A stretch of DNA of 64,000 bases. Origin: Aureliella helgolandensis (GTDB taxonomy: Bacteria > Planctomycetota > Planctomycetia > Pirellulales > Pirellulaceae). A program made the translations under genes and the position numbers. The notes beneath the pieces are model-generated. The model was given only the letters and a program-made list of their open reading frames with translations, did no database searches and was not told the DNA's origin. Shown here in pieces: positions 18,061 to 27,318 of the stretch (position 1 is the stretch's first letter; the number at the start of each line of letters is the position of its first letter). Where the stretch lies: the NCBI RefSeq assembly GCF_007752135.1, contig NZ_CP036298.1, positions 3,596,001 through 3,660,000 on the forward strand, read 5' to 3'.

Positions 18061-18942
18061 CTAGGGCTCCCGCTGCTTCAAATCGGCGCTCGGCCGGAAC
18101 TTCGGGCGTGCATTTGAATTGACAAACGCGGCAATATCGAAAGCTTCCTGAGCAGTCAGGTCACATTCATCGAGCGGCATTGCGACTTTCAGCCATGATG
18201 CCATTTTGGGTACCTTGGATAGTCCGGCCCCGTCGTTGAACGACATATCTCCCCATACTGCCGGGCCGTCGTCCGTTCCACTGCCGTCAGCGGCATGGCA
18301 GTCCGCACATCGGTCGGCGTACAGGGATCGCCCGTTGGCAATCCTCGGCGTATAAGAATCGGTATCCAGCATCTCGAGATGGTTCGGGCCAAGTGGTGCA
18401 GTGGGATTCATTTCAATTGGCGTGCCCCGTGACAACCATGTGATGTATGCAGCGATGGCAACAGACAGCTTACTGCCAAGCTTCGGTCGTGTTCCGTTTT
18501 GACTCCGTAGGAAGCAGTTGAGGATACGGTCTTCTAACGTGATGACGGCTTTTTCTCTGGGGGAGAAGGCTGGGTAGGCTGCAGCAACTCCTATCAAGGA
18601 TGCTGCCGCCGGGTGCCTACCCGCATCCAAATGACAGGAAGTACAGTTCAACGAATTGCCCACAAATGGTTTGGTCAGTGGATGCGAGCTGGTCTCGTTG
18701 ACAAGTGATTCTCCTAAGCGGACCATTTCGCCCAGTTCTCCTGCGGGGTAGTCCGACGAGTCGAGCTCGGCGGACTCCGATGAAGTTGGACTGGGGATTG
18801 CCGCCACTGTCTGTCTGGCTTCCGAGATTGAGGGCTGAAGGGGGCCATCCAACGGCCCCTTAGACTGGGCGGACGCTTGTTGAGTCTGAGGTAGACTCAA
18901 TGCACTCAACGCGGCAAACAGGTAGATGAATCTGCGAGTCAT
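18061..18942 (-). CDS. diheme cytochrome c, thiosulfate dehydrogenase (TsdA)-like
   Basis: 293 residues with a signal peptide (LFAALSALSLPQTQQASAQ) and two heme-binding sites, C100-TS-C103-H104 and C212-AD-C215-H216. The segments LGESLVNETSSHPLTKPFVGNSLNC and AAYPAFSPREKAVITLEDRI are typical of TsdA. TsdA oxidises thiosulfate to tetrathionate in the periplasm, or works in reverse. Downstream of an ArsR-type repressor on the same strand, with 260 bp between. Substrate is inferred from family resemblance; other diheme cytochromes of the SoxA/TsdA group cannot be excluded. Confidence 0.82.
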   Translation of the reverse strand: MTRRFIYLFAALSALSLPQTQQASAQSKGPLDGPLQPSISEARQTVAAIPSPTSSESAELDSSDYPAGELGEMVRLGESLVNETSSHPLTKPFVGNSLNCTSCHLDAGRHPAAASLIGVAAAYPAFSPREKAVITLEDRILNCFLRSQNGTRPKLGSKLSVAIAAYITWLSRGTPIEMNPTAPLGPNHLEMLDTDSYTPRIANGRSLYADRCADCHAADGSGTDDGPAVWGDMSFNDGAGLSKVPKMASWLKVAMPLDECDLTAQEAFDIAAFVNSNARPKFRPSADLKQREP

Positions 18943-19202
18943 GAAGGCACCGATTTAGAAAAGGCTGGAAAACTCAAGCATTGGTCGAACCAATTGGACG
19001 GAGCGGGTGTTTGCGGAGAGTTGCTCCGCTGCAGTGGAATTCGCTGTTGCTGCGCAGGGATGATCTTGCAGATGCACGCACGGGATTCGGTTGTCTTAGT
19101 TCGGTTCGGCTCTAACCAAGTCATACTGCAAGGCAAATCGAACAGCTACCCATGCGGTTCGGAAGGGAGGTGAAATTGCGTCGCGCTCTGGGAGTGTGGA
19201 CG

Positions 19203-19550
19203 CTATGCATCCCCTTTCAAAAAACGGCCTTCAATGCATCCCATCAGTTGCTCCAAATGTGGTTCCGCGATTTGGTAGTAGACCTTCCGTCCCTCGCGTT
19301 CACTATTCAGAAAACCACACCGCTGGAGCAGGCGAAGATGCTCAGACCCTACATTGTCGGGTATACCGCTGTCTTGGGCCAACTCCCCCACGGTGTATCT
19401 CCCATGCAACAGCATTTGCACAATCCGCAGGCGAACCGGATGCGCCAGCGTTTTGAGGCATTCCGCCGCCTCAGCAAAGTCCTGGACGGTGCCCGGGGGC
19501 TTCGTCGGTTGCGGAGCAGAAGGAGTTTTCGAGTTTTGGGGCTTAGCCAT
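19203..19550 (-). CDS. ArsR-family winged-helix transcriptional regulator
   Basis: 115 residues with the ArsR fold: CLKTLAHPVRLRIVQMLLHG, then the recognition helix VGELAQDSGIPDNVGSEHLRLL and the wing NSEREGRKVYYQIAEPHLEQL. The N-terminus is Pro/Lys-rich. A single Cys follows the recognition helix (LLQRCGFL), and the classic ELCVCDL metal-binding motif is absent, so it is not an obvious arsenic sensor. A regulator responding to sulfur or redox state would fit its placement upstream of the TsdA-like gene. An AT-rich inverted repeat 20-30 bp upstream of its start may be its operator. Confidence 0.85.
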   Translation of the reverse strand: MAKPQNSKTPSAPQPTKPPGTVQDFAEAAECLKTLAHPVRLRIVQMLLHGRYTVGELAQDSGIPDNVGSEHLRLLQRCGFLNSEREGRKVYYQIAEPHLEQLMGCIEGRFLKGDA

Positions 19551-19568
19551 GGCAGTTCCTTTAGGTTG

Positions 19569-19584
19569 GTATATTTAATATATC
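19569..19584. promoter_or_regulatory. candidate ArsR operator
   Basis: The sequence GTATATTTAATATATC contains the imperfect dyad ATAT-TTA-ATAT in otherwise GC-rich DNA. It sits 19 bp upstream of the ArsR start codon, where autoregulators usually bind. ArsR-family operators are commonly AT-rich dyads of this size. No second copy was found upstream of the TsdA-like gene. Confidence 0.45.
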
Positions 19585-19944
19585 GCCAGGTGTCGAGATG
19601 CCAAGATCGCGTTGCTGGAATGTTGGATTTCAGCACGCGGAAGTTTCCGGGGACGCCGATGCGTTTTCCATGCAACGGGTTGGCTGTACGGGAGAGCGGA
19701 GACCTGGAACACTCCAGTCCGCGGCCAACTGGCGGTCTCGCCCTTGGCCCGCCCCCTGGGTAAGGTGTTCAGTTCTCCAGTCGTGATTCGCTTAGAATGG
19801 CCCGCGGCTACATGCTGCGAGCGCAACGTGGGCTCGCAATAACCACCAGAAACGCCATCCTCTAGAAACGCTAATTGAGTACCGAACTTCTTCTCGGCGT
19901 CGCTTTGGCCACGCCGCTTTCCTACACTCTAGAACGACGATGCC
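19585..19944. other. intergenic region between ArsR and sulfatase
   Basis: This divergent intergenic region must hold the sulfatase promoter. I see no convincing gene or repeat in it beyond the ArsR-proximal dyad. Confidence 0.4.
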
Positions 19945-21357
19945 ATGAAATACTTCCTGCTACTCATCTGCTGCTTAGGGACTTGGGGCGACCTTGCTGG
20001 CCAAGCTTGCATGGCCGCCGAGCGTCCCAACATCGTCCTAGTCTTCATTGATGATATGGGCTGGGGCGATTTTTCGTGTTTTGGGAATGAAGACGCCACG
20101 ACCCCCAATATCGACCGTCTGGCTGCAGAGGGAATTCGGTTCGAGCAATTCTATGTCAACTCCCCGATTTGCTCACCCTCTCGCACTGCAATCTCTACCG
20201 GACAATATCCGCAGCGTTGGCGGATCACCTCCTATTTGAATCATCGAAAGGCCAATGAAGAGCGAGGCATGGCCCAGTGGCTTGACCCGCAGGCTCCCAT
20301 GCTCGCTCGTTCGCTGCAACAGGCCGGCTATGCCACAGGCCATTTTGGGAAGTGGCACATGGGAGGCCAACGCGACGTCAACGATGCGCCGACAATCCAG
20401 ACCTACGGCTTCGACGAATCGTTGACCAATTTTGAAGGCATGGGGCCCAAATTGCTGCCTCTGACTTTAAAGCCTGGGCAGGAAAAGCCCGGACGTATCT
20501 GGGAGGATGCAGAGAATTTGGGAGCAGGTTTTCGCTGGATGTTGCGTTCTGAGATCACCGGTGGATTTGTCGATGCGGCGATTCCATTTATTGACCAAGC
20601 AGTCGCCAATGACAAGCCGTTCTACATCAACCTTTGGCCAGACGATGTCCATGGTCCGTATTGGCCCCCTGTCGAATCCTGGGGGGACGGATCAAAGAGG
20701 CGTTTGTATCTCTCAGTGCTCGAGTCGATGGACCAGCAGTTTGGAAGGCTTTTTGACCGTATCCGTAGCGATGCTAAATTGCGAGATAACACGCTGATCC
20801 TCATATGTTCGGACAATGGCCCGGCACCAGGTGCTGGTGAAGCGGGACCGTTTCGCGGTTTCAAAACGCACTTGTACGAAGGCGGCATCCGCTCGCCGCT
20901 GATCGTGTGGGGGCCAAACTTCCTTCGGAAAAAGGGATACAACAACACCGAATCGGTGTTTTCAGCAGTGGACCTCGCACCAACTCTGCTTGCGTTTACG
21001 GACACCACATTTCCTGCCGGTATCCAGTTCGATGGAGAACCTTTGGTCGCAACGTTGCTGGGAGATGGTGGTTCACGTGCAGCCCCGCTGTTTTTTCGCC
21101 GGCCACCCGACCGTGACTCTTATTATGGGGTCGATGACTTGCCCGACCTCGCCGTTCGCGCCGGAAAGTGGAAGCTGTTGTGCGAATACGATGGCTCGGC
21201 TCCAGAACTCTACGACATGCAGACCGACCGAGGCGAGTCGTCAAATGTAGCAGCTAACCACGCCGATATCGTGGCACACCTCACCCGATCGCTACTTGCG
21301 TGGCACAAGAGCATGCCGCCCGACAATGGCCCGATCCTTAGCAAACAGGCGAAGTGA
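19945..21357 (+). CDS. secreted sulfatase (formylglycine-dependent)
   Basis: 470 residues with a signal peptide (FLLLICCLGTWGDLAGQACMA). NIVLVFIDDMGWGDFSCFG supplies the metal-binding Asp pair. The C76-SPSR motif (CxPxR) is the site where Cys is converted to formylglycine, and HFGKWHMGG is the second conserved sulfatase segment. The C-terminal NGPAPGAGEAGPFRGFKTHLYEGG and LYDMQTDRGESSNVA also fit. The enzyme removes sulfate esters from glycans; planctomycetes carry many of these for algal polysaccharides. No maturase is in the window. Confidence 0.93.
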   Translation: MKYFLLLICCLGTWGDLAGQACMAAERPNIVLVFIDDMGWGDFSCFGNEDATTPNIDRLAAEGIRFEQFYVNSPICSPSRTAISTGQYPQRWRITSYLNHRKANEERGMAQWLDPQAPMLARSLQQAGYATGHFGKWHMGGQRDVNDAPTIQTYGFDESLTNFEGMGPKLLPLTLKPGQEKPGRIWEDAENLGAGFRWMLRSEITGGFVDAAIPFIDQAVANDKPFYINLWPDDVHGPYWPPVESWGDGSKRRLYLSVLESMDQQFGRLFDRIRSDAKLRDNTLILICSDNGPAPGAGEAGPFRGFKTHLYEGGIRSPLIVWGPNFLRKKGYNNTESVFSAVDLAPTLLAFTDTTFPAGIQFDGEPLVATLLGDGGSRAAPLFFRRPPDRDSYYGVDDLPDLAVRAGKWKLLCEYDGSAPELYDMQTDRGESSNVAANHADIVAHLTRSLLAWHKSMPPDNGPILSKQAK

Positions 21358-21397
21358 GTGGTGAGTGATATGCAATTCACTCAACGCGCCGCTTTGC

Positions 21398-21513
21398 CGG
21401 GCTGTTGATTTAATAGCAATTTGCATTTTAATGCGGAGGTAACATCCTTAATTGACTTGTAGCGGAGGTTATCTTTCCTTGCGCGCGCGGTGGGTTACTA
21501 TTTCAACAGCCCG
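21398..21513. mobile_element. MITE-like element, copy 1
   Basis: A 116-bp element bounded by perfect 11-bp inverted repeats (CGGGCTGTTGA at 21398-21408 and TCAACAGCCCG at 21503-21513), with partial complementarity extending outward. The interior shares about 70 percent with the segment at 52389-52518, including CTTTCCTTGC and CGGGTT/TGGGTT followed by CTATTTCAAC. No coding capacity. Such structures are typical of non-autonomous miniature elements. Confidence 0.75.
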
Positions 21514-21656
21514 TTTGCGCCGGGGGGACGTTTTCTGCTAACGTCGAATCCCCACCTGAGCCGCCACGAGAACTTACGGAAGGCTCGCGACGCCTTGCCT
21601 TTAAGACGCAGGGAAAGGGGGGCTGCAAAGCAGCGAACTGACTTTCCTTCTGGCGT

Positions 21657-22322
21657 TCATTGGGGAGCGCTTTTGGCGCGTAGTCGTCTGGTTTTAGGAT
21701 TTCGTGCAGCTAATTCTTCGGCTAAGTGCTCGAGGGTGAGCTGGTGAATGCGCCTCAATTCAGACTGCTTAGGCGAACTGAGTCCGTGCCGAGTATCGCG
21801 GTCATATTCGAGATTGTCTGCTGCAATTTGTGAATCAACCTGTTGGAGCTGTTCATCCAGCATGGCGACAACCGCTGCAGACGCTTCTTGTTTCGAGTTC
21901 TTGGTGACCATCATCGACTTACCGTTCGACTTGGATTGTGCGATGGCAAGTTGAGCTTTTCTCACATTGATTTCCGCGATATCGAAATGTCCCTGCTCAT
22001 GGTCAAGTAGGGCAGTGCTTGCGTGGGATGCCCACCACGAATCTTGTGGTAAGAAGACAGTGAAAAGAGTGATGGAGGTGATTTTTGCCTCAAAATGGCG
22101 GCCCGATCGCCTAATCGAGTAGCGGAATTTGGAACGGACCCGCGTCGCGGTGTTGGCTTGCGCGGTGCTGCCCGGTTCGACGCGGCCGATAAATTCGCTG
22201 ATGGTGAGCGGTCCCAATTCATAGGGCCGTTCGAGGGCAGCGGGTTCTTTACCCACTGCAACTCCCCAGCAGCAAAAAAACGTTAGCCACTGTGCAGCTT
22301 GGAAAGACGTGATCAACCGCAT
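21657..22322 (-). CDS. DUF922-like secreted protein with HExxH-like motif
   Basis: 221 residues starting MRLITSFQAAQWLTFFCCWG (signal-like). The sequence STALLDHEQGHFDIAEINVR carries an H-E-x-x-H motif, as in DUF922 proteins, which are annotated as secreted zinc-dependent peptidases. The C-terminal half is helical and charged (VAMLDEQLQQVDSQIAADNL). Zinc binding and proteolysis are inferred from the motif. The gene stands alone between a MITE-like repeat and an intergenic stretch. Confidence 0.75.
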   Translation of the reverse strand: MRLITSFQAAQWLTFFCCWGVAVGKEPAALERPYELGPLTISEFIGRVEPGSTAQANTATRVRSKFRYSIRRSGRHFEAKITSITLFTVFLPQDSWWASHASTALLDHEQGHFDIAEINVRKAQLAIAQSKSNGKSMMVTKNSKQEASAAVVAMLDEQLQQVDSQIAADNLEYDRDTRHGLSSPKQSELRRIHQLTLEHLAEELAARNPKTRRLRAKSAPQ

Positions 22323-22689
22323 TGTTTATTCCAGCTGGTTCGATTTGGGGCTTGAGTAATCGGGGCATGACTGGGGACACCCGCATACCACGATACATCC
22401 AGCCAACTCCAAGTCCGATTCGGTCGCACTCTCGTGCGATTATTCATGAGGACCTTTTGCTCAAATGCATGTCACGGTTCTAGCGGGACTCGTTGCAAAA
22501 TCGGAGCAGATGGATGGACGCACGAGAGCGGCGAAGATTTTCAGGAAAACGCTGGGCCCGTATTCAAAAGAGCCGATGGGATCCGCAGACCCCACCAGCT
22601 GGGATGGCAATACAAACCTAGGCTTGGCGACGAGGCTCTTAAAGCAGTTCAGCGCCAAATCCGGCGTCGAAAATGGCTTTTGACCGATG
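22323..22689. other. intergenic region
   Basis: No gene, terminator or repeat could be supported here. Two short frames open to about 100 codons look like chance. Confidence 0.4.
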
Positions 22690-24813
22690 TTATTGCGAGG
22701 GTGGTGCGCCTTCCGTGGGTGATCGCACATCGACATCGGGGAGGAGTTTTGGGAGTCGGTCGATCGGAAGTGTCCATTCACCATGGTAGCCCACGAACAG
22801 CGTTTTTAGTCGTCGTATATTCTTCAGGCTCTCCAGTCCCGTTTCGGTTACTGTGGTTTCGGGATTCGTTCCATAGACTGGAGCGAGCACAAGAGTTTCC
22901 AGATTGGGCAATACGCTAATCTCTGCGATCGATGCGTCATTGATATGCTCAAACGAGCTTAAGTAGAGAGTGTGGAGGTTTGGAAGGTCCGCAAGGCGTG
23001 TTAGACCACCCAAGAAGTTCACTTGGCTCAGGTCAAGCAGTTCGAGGGACCTTAGCGTTGAGAATTTTGCCAGCTCCTCTCCATTGAGGCGATGCGATGA
23101 GGAGTCAAACACTTTAACTCCGCTCAGCGATAGCCGTTCCAGTTTGAGGCAACTGGCGATCTGATCGAGATCTGCCTGAGTCAGATACAGATGACTCAGA
23201 TCAAGCCCTTTCAGGTTCGTAAACTCTCCCAAAAAAGCGAGGCGTGATGAGTTTGGATCGCGTTGAGGCTTCCACTTCGGATCCACCACCTGCATGACGA
23301 TCTCTTCTCCTGGCTTGTATTGAATCTGCGATTCTATGAACTCTGGCATCCATCCCAGACTCAGATACTCGACGTTGAACTGAGTGCCCTCTCGGCGGGC
23401 TTTCTCAAGTAGGGCGTATTCGCGGATCGCACCCGAGGGCAACGAAAAATTGGGGGTTGAAACACGAATTGAATTTCTGGCCTTGGACGGATTCACCACC
23501 GCTTGAGGCTTAGCCGGCAAATTGTCTCGAGTAACATCCTGGACCGTTAGATCGGCGTAAAGGACTTTAAAATTATCGTCAGCGTCTGGCGAATACCAAA
23601 GTATGGGCCGGTCTGCTTCGTTGAGTTGGGCTCCGCCAAAGTAGTTCCAGGCGTTTTCAGGCTTTATGGAAAACTGAAACGCCATCGCACGTCCGACAGC
23701 CGACCCGAACTCTTGGACTTTCTGGAGGGCGGCTGCTCTTTCAGCATCGTTACCTTCATTGAACTGTTTCTCCAAAGCGGCAGCGAACTTGCTTTGGATT
23801 GCAAGTGGCGAACCGAGTGCGTCGTTCACTGAAAGACGCAGAGGGAACTTGGAGTCGTTGGCAACAGCGCAAAGGCGAAGCATTTCAATCACATCGGCGA
23901 GCTCTGCGGATGACTGGTTCCATGGAATGTCAACCGCCAGCGTTTCATAGCCAACAGGAACTTCGGTGCTGAATAGATCGGGTGAGACGTCAACGTCCAC
24001 TTCAATTTTCGACATAACCCGCCACCTGCGAACCGCATTTCCGTCTGCCATATGAGCCGGGATTTCAAATCGCAAGGCAACCATTTTCGGTAGAAGCGTT
24101 TCCACGTCGAACCAGGCACGAACTGTTTCGCCACCTAGGGTCGATTCGTAGCCTTCCAGTTCTACGCCACCCAGAGTTTGCGTCCCCAGAGACACTAAGC
24201 CGGCTTCTCGTGCACGATCAACACGGATATGCCGCATCAATGATTCGATCAGCCTAGCTGGCGAATTCACGTCCATAGCCGCCGCAGCAGGCCCGTTCAC
24301 TACAATGGCTTGTTGCGATTCCGACATCAGTAAAATACTGTTCTGCTTTTCTCGATCCACGATTCGGATAGTGCCAAGCTGATCATTTTCAATACGGTGC
24401 AGTGAGGGTGCGAGATAGCTCACTTTCTGGACGTTAAACTGATCCTGCGATTGTTGCAGGGCACCAGTCTCGGAGAACTGCACGTAGCACACGATTGATC
24501 GGATCTTCTCTAAACGCTCCGCGACCTGAGCGTAAACACTGCTCTGGGTAAACGGAATATTGAACCAAGCAAAACCACCGACGACAATCGCCAGGATGGA
24601 GGCGGCGAGGCATAGTCGCAGGATTTGTGACGATCTCATCCGAGGCTGTTTGCGATCAATGGCTGATTGAGAGTCAACAGCGAGAACGCGAGCTCGTTGC
24701 TTGACGCGTTCGACTGCGTCAGCGGGAACAGGGGTACTTAGGACAGCCCAAACGGCAGATTTCAGTGGGCCATCCAGTTCTGGGTGGTTCGAGTTTTCGG
24801 TTTCTTGGCTCAT
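22690..24813 (-). CDS. membrane protein with anti-sigma-like N-terminus and leucine-rich repeats
   Basis: 707 residues. A cytoplasmic N-terminus (about 1-65, with VWAVLSTPVPADAVERVKQRA) is followed by one membrane span (about 68-88, LCLAASILAIVVGGFAWFNI). An extracytoplasmic domain of about 400 residues resembles LolA/RseB-like sheets in places (AWFDVETLLPKMVALRFEIP). Leucine-rich repeats lie at about residues 520-690 (LKGLDLSHLYLTQADLDQIA, LRSLELLDLSQ, LETLVLAPVYG). It is coupled to the ECF sigma gene by an ATGA overlap (24810-24813), so it is the likely anti-sigma partner. The role of the LRR domain as a sensor is inference. Confidence 0.8.
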   Translation of the reverse strand: MSQETENSNHPELDGPLKSAVWAVLSTPVPADAVERVKQRARVLAVDSQSAIDRKQPRMRSSQILRLCLAASILAIVVGGFAWFNIPFTQSSVYAQVAERLEKIRSIVCYVQFSETGALQQSQDQFNVQKVSYLAPSLHRIENDQLGTIRIVDREKQNSILLMSESQQAIVVNGPAAAAMDVNSPARLIESLMRHIRVDRAREAGLVSLGTQTLGGVELEGYESTLGGETVRAWFDVETLLPKMVALRFEIPAHMADGNAVRRWRVMSKIEVDVDVSPDLFSTEVPVGYETLAVDIPWNQSSAELADVIEMLRLCAVANDSKFPLRLSVNDALGSPLAIQSKFAAALEKQFNEGNDAERAAALQKVQEFGSAVGRAMAFQFSIKPENAWNYFGGAQLNEADRPILWYSPDADDNFKVLYADLTVQDVTRDNLPAKPQAVVNPSKARNSIRVSTPNFSLPSGAIREYALLEKARREGTQFNVEYLSLGWMPEFIESQIQYKPGEEIVMQVVDPKWKPQRDPNSSRLAFLGEFTNLKGLDLSHLYLTQADLDQIASCLKLERLSLSGVKVFDSSSHRLNGEELAKFSTLRSLELLDLSQVNFLGGLTRLADLPNLHTLYLSSFEHINDASIAEISVLPNLETLVLAPVYGTNPETTVTETGLESLKNIRRLKTLFVGYHGEWTLPIDRLPKLLPDVDVRSPTEGAPPSQ

Positions 24814-25325
24814 GACTTCTCTCCTTGGATGACGGCTAATCGGCTGGAAAGCCTTTTGCGAGCTTTGTAAAGCGTTGTGGAGACGGCTTCGGGGGAGACA
24901 TCAAGGGCGGTGGCAATCTCGTTGCGCGAAAGCTGCTCGAAGTAAGCAAGACTGAAGATTGCGGCTTGCTGGGTGGGCAGACTTTCAATCTCGCCTCTCA
25001 ACCAAGTTGCAAGTTCTGTTGCGATGAGTTCCTGGTCTGGCTGCGGTTCCGGCGATGGAGTGAAGTCGCCGTTCGGTAACGCCCCCGGCCTGCCTTGGTT
25101 ACGTCGCAGGCGATCAAGCGCTCGAACCGTGGCCAAGCGGACCATCAGTCCCGTCCATGTCCGGACCATTCCCGATCGATGAACCGACATCGCCTCAGTG
25201 AAGACTTCTTGGCTCACATCCTCTGCGTCATGAACGGAGCCGAGGATGCGATAGGCGATGCGGAAAACTCGTTCCGCATGCTGATGAATGACTGCGCTCC
25301 AGTCGGGGGGCTCGGTGTCGGACAC
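24810..25325 (-). CDS. ECF-type RNA polymerase sigma factor
   Basis: 171 residues from the GTG at 25325, which follows an AAGGGAGAA ribosome binding site by a few nt; the frame stays open to 25385. Region 2 is VFRIAYRILGSVHDAEDVSQEVF and region 4 is LPTQQAAIFSLAYFEQLSRN through EIATALDVSPEAVSTTLYKARKRL. The two are joined by a linker and no region 3 is present. It should direct RNA polymerase to specialised promoters and be held by the membrane LRR protein encoded immediately downstream (ATGA overlap). Confidence 0.92.
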   Translation of the reverse strand: MSDTEPPDWSAVIHQHAERVFRIAYRILGSVHDAEDVSQEVFTEAMSVHRSGMVRTWTGLMVRLATVRALDRLRRNQGRPGALPNGDFTPSPEPQPDQELIATELATWLRGEIESLPTQQAAIFSLAYFEQLSRNEIATALDVSPEAVSTTLYKARKRLSSRLAVIQGEKS

Positions 25326-25965
25326 ATTGGTTCTCCCTTGAGGATGTTGGTGACAACCGAATGGTCGATTCAAAACGCCCGGCATAACCTCGGAAGTCCG
25401 AATTTACTTCATTGGCCCGTATTAAGCCGTCAATCTATCTCCAGGACGCGCAATTTTGGCGTCCTCGCTACGCATTCGCAGCGGCTGAGCGGCTGACTTG
25501 CCGCATATTTTTCCAACTTTGGTGTGGGGCCAGGGGGGGGGGGCAGTGCACATTGCTCGGTGGGGGGGTGGGGACAGTGCACATTGCTCGGTGAACATTG
25601 GTGTGGGGCCAGGGTGGTGTGGGGCCAGTGCATTGGTGTGTGGCCAGTGCACGATGCTTCGGTGCACGATGCTTCGATGGCAAACGGCGGGCACCGCTTC
25701 AAGGACAGGTGCGTTAGACTGGGGGAATCCGAGTTTCGGGCGGTGCTGTCCAGCGCCCACGCGCTCTGCACCTGTTTTGGGTGAGGTTAGCGATGACCGG
25801 CCGACGGGCAGCGGTCCGCTGGCAACCACGGAGTGCTTGACGATTGCAAGGATCTTCAAGCGACAACAACGCGACGAACTACCATTTCAGCGAGTTCGGA
25901 ACAAAATGGGACTTCCCGTGTTACAGGCAACAGACTCAAAAGATGCTAAAGCTGGAGAGACAAGC
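25326..25965. repeat. divergent intergenic region with G-rich imperfect tandem repeats
   Basis: About 25520-25690 is a low-complexity block. It has a run of eleven G (25533-25543), a 19-bp direct repeat CAGTGCACATTGCTCGGTG (25544-25562 and 25575-25593), three copies of GGTGTGGGGCCAG, and two of GTGCACGATGCTTCG. An open frame runs through it into the esterase gene but has no gene-like composition. It lies between the ECF sigma gene and the esterase, which diverge. Confidence 0.75.
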
Positions 25966-27180
25966 ATGCATAGACTTCTTCGATCGACTTACTGCCTGGC
26001 CTGGTTCGTCGTGGTGAATGCCGTGGCGAGTTTGCCAGCCTACGCACAGGCTCCAAGCGACCAGACGCCGCGTCTTCAACGCGCCACAAACGCACTCGAG
26101 GGCGTGATCGCTCACCGTGATGTGGCTTATGTGAAAGATGGCGACGCTCGCCAGCGACTTGACCTTTACTTACCAGACGCCACTGAGCCGCTTCCCGTGA
26201 TTGTGTGGGTTCACGGTGGCGGCTGGCAAAGCGGTAGCAAAAATGGCTGTCCGCCACTGCGCGCCGGTTACACGAAGCAAGGTTATGCAGTTGCGAGTAT
26301 CGGTTATCGGCTTAGCGGTCAGGCTCCATTTCCTGCACAGATTGAAGACTGCAAGGCTGCCATTCGCTGGATTCGGGCTCACGCCGATGAGTTCAACTTA
26401 GATCGCGAGCGGATTGGCGTTTGGGGGAGTTCCGCTGGGGGCCACCTCGCTGCACTTGTTGGAACCAGCGGTGGTTTCGAGGAGTTTGACGTGGGCCAGC
26501 ATCTGGATCAGTCCAGTGCCGTTCAGGCGGTTTGCGATTATTACGGCCCAACCGATTTCAAGGTCTTTGTCCAAACGCCTCACTACGAGCGCCATGCCGA
26601 AACGCAATCACCGGAGAGCAAGTTGCTCGGTGGTGCCGTGTTGTTGAATCCCGACAAGGTCAAACGCGTGAATCCGATGACCTACATCGCTGGAGACGAT
26701 CCATCATTCCTGATTGTGCATGGAGACCGCGACGCCACGGTACCGCTTAATCAGAGCGAGCTTCTCTTCAAGGCTCTCAAAAATGCGGGTGTGCCTGTCC
26801 ATTTCCACACGATTCAGGGGGCTGGGCACGGTGGTCCTGCATTTAATGAGCCTGGGATCGGCGAGATGGTCCGCGACTTTTGGGAGCACAACCTCAAGCA
26901 ATTGAATACCGAACGCCCACAGCCTTCGGCAAGCACCTCCGAGAGCAGGGCCAGCGAAACTCCCAATCCGGGCCAAGCACCGCCTCGTGGCTCCGGCAGG
27001 TCACGGCTGAAGTGGGAGAACGTTGTTGCAGCCCAGGATCATGATCAGGATGGGCGAATTAGTGAGGAAGAGTTTCGTGGAGGGGCAATGCTTTGGAAGC
27101 GGCTGGACCGCAACGGGGATGGCTTCGTTTCCGAGAGCGAACACCGTACCGCGTTCCCAGGGCGTAGTGCAAGCGAGTAG
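25966..27180 (+). CDS. secreted alpha/beta-hydrolase esterase with C-terminal EF-hand
   Basis: 404 residues from the ATG at 25966, which has GGAGAG just upstream; the longer frame runs through repeats. The signal peptide ends YAQA. The hydrolase domain has VWVHGGGW (oxyanion, H83), GSSAGG (nucleophile Ser156), Asp256 in GDRDATVP and His288 in GAGHGG, a complete triad of the BD-FAE/carboxylesterase type. A Pro/Ser linker leads to one clear EF-hand pair (DHDQDGRISEEEF and DRNGDGFVSESE). Calcium binding and substrate are inferred. Planctomycetes often append EF-hands to secreted hydrolases. Confidence 0.9.
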   Translation: MHRLLRSTYCLAWFVVVNAVASLPAYAQAPSDQTPRLQRATNALEGVIAHRDVAYVKDGDARQRLDLYLPDATEPLPVIVWVHGGGWQSGSKNGCPPLRAGYTKQGYAVASIGYRLSGQAPFPAQIEDCKAAIRWIRAHADEFNLDRERIGVWGSSAGGHLAALVGTSGGFEEFDVGQHLDQSSAVQAVCDYYGPTDFKVFVQTPHYERHAETQSPESKLLGGAVLLNPDKVKRVNPMTYIAGDDPSFLIVHGDRDATVPLNQSELLFKALKNAGVPVHFHTIQGAGHGGPAFNEPGIGEMVRDFWEHNLKQLNTERPQPSASTSESRASETPNPGQAPPRGSGRSRLKWENVVAAQDHDQDGRISEEEFRGGAMLWKRLDRNGDGFVSESEHRTAFPGRSASE

Positions 27181-27318
27181 CAACCAGGCGAGCGGGACCA
27201 TGCCAAGCCCTAGGACGTTGCCGTCGCCGATCGCTTGGATCGACGCACTTACCCCCGTAGAGCTGCCATGTTGGGGGCGGGGTAGACGTCGCCAGACCAT
27301 GTCGTAATGCGTTGACCT

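Noticed and set aside
25498-25965. N-terminal extension of the esterase through the G-rich repeats
   Set aside because: The sequence is low complexity and the real signal peptide and ribosome binding site are at 25966.
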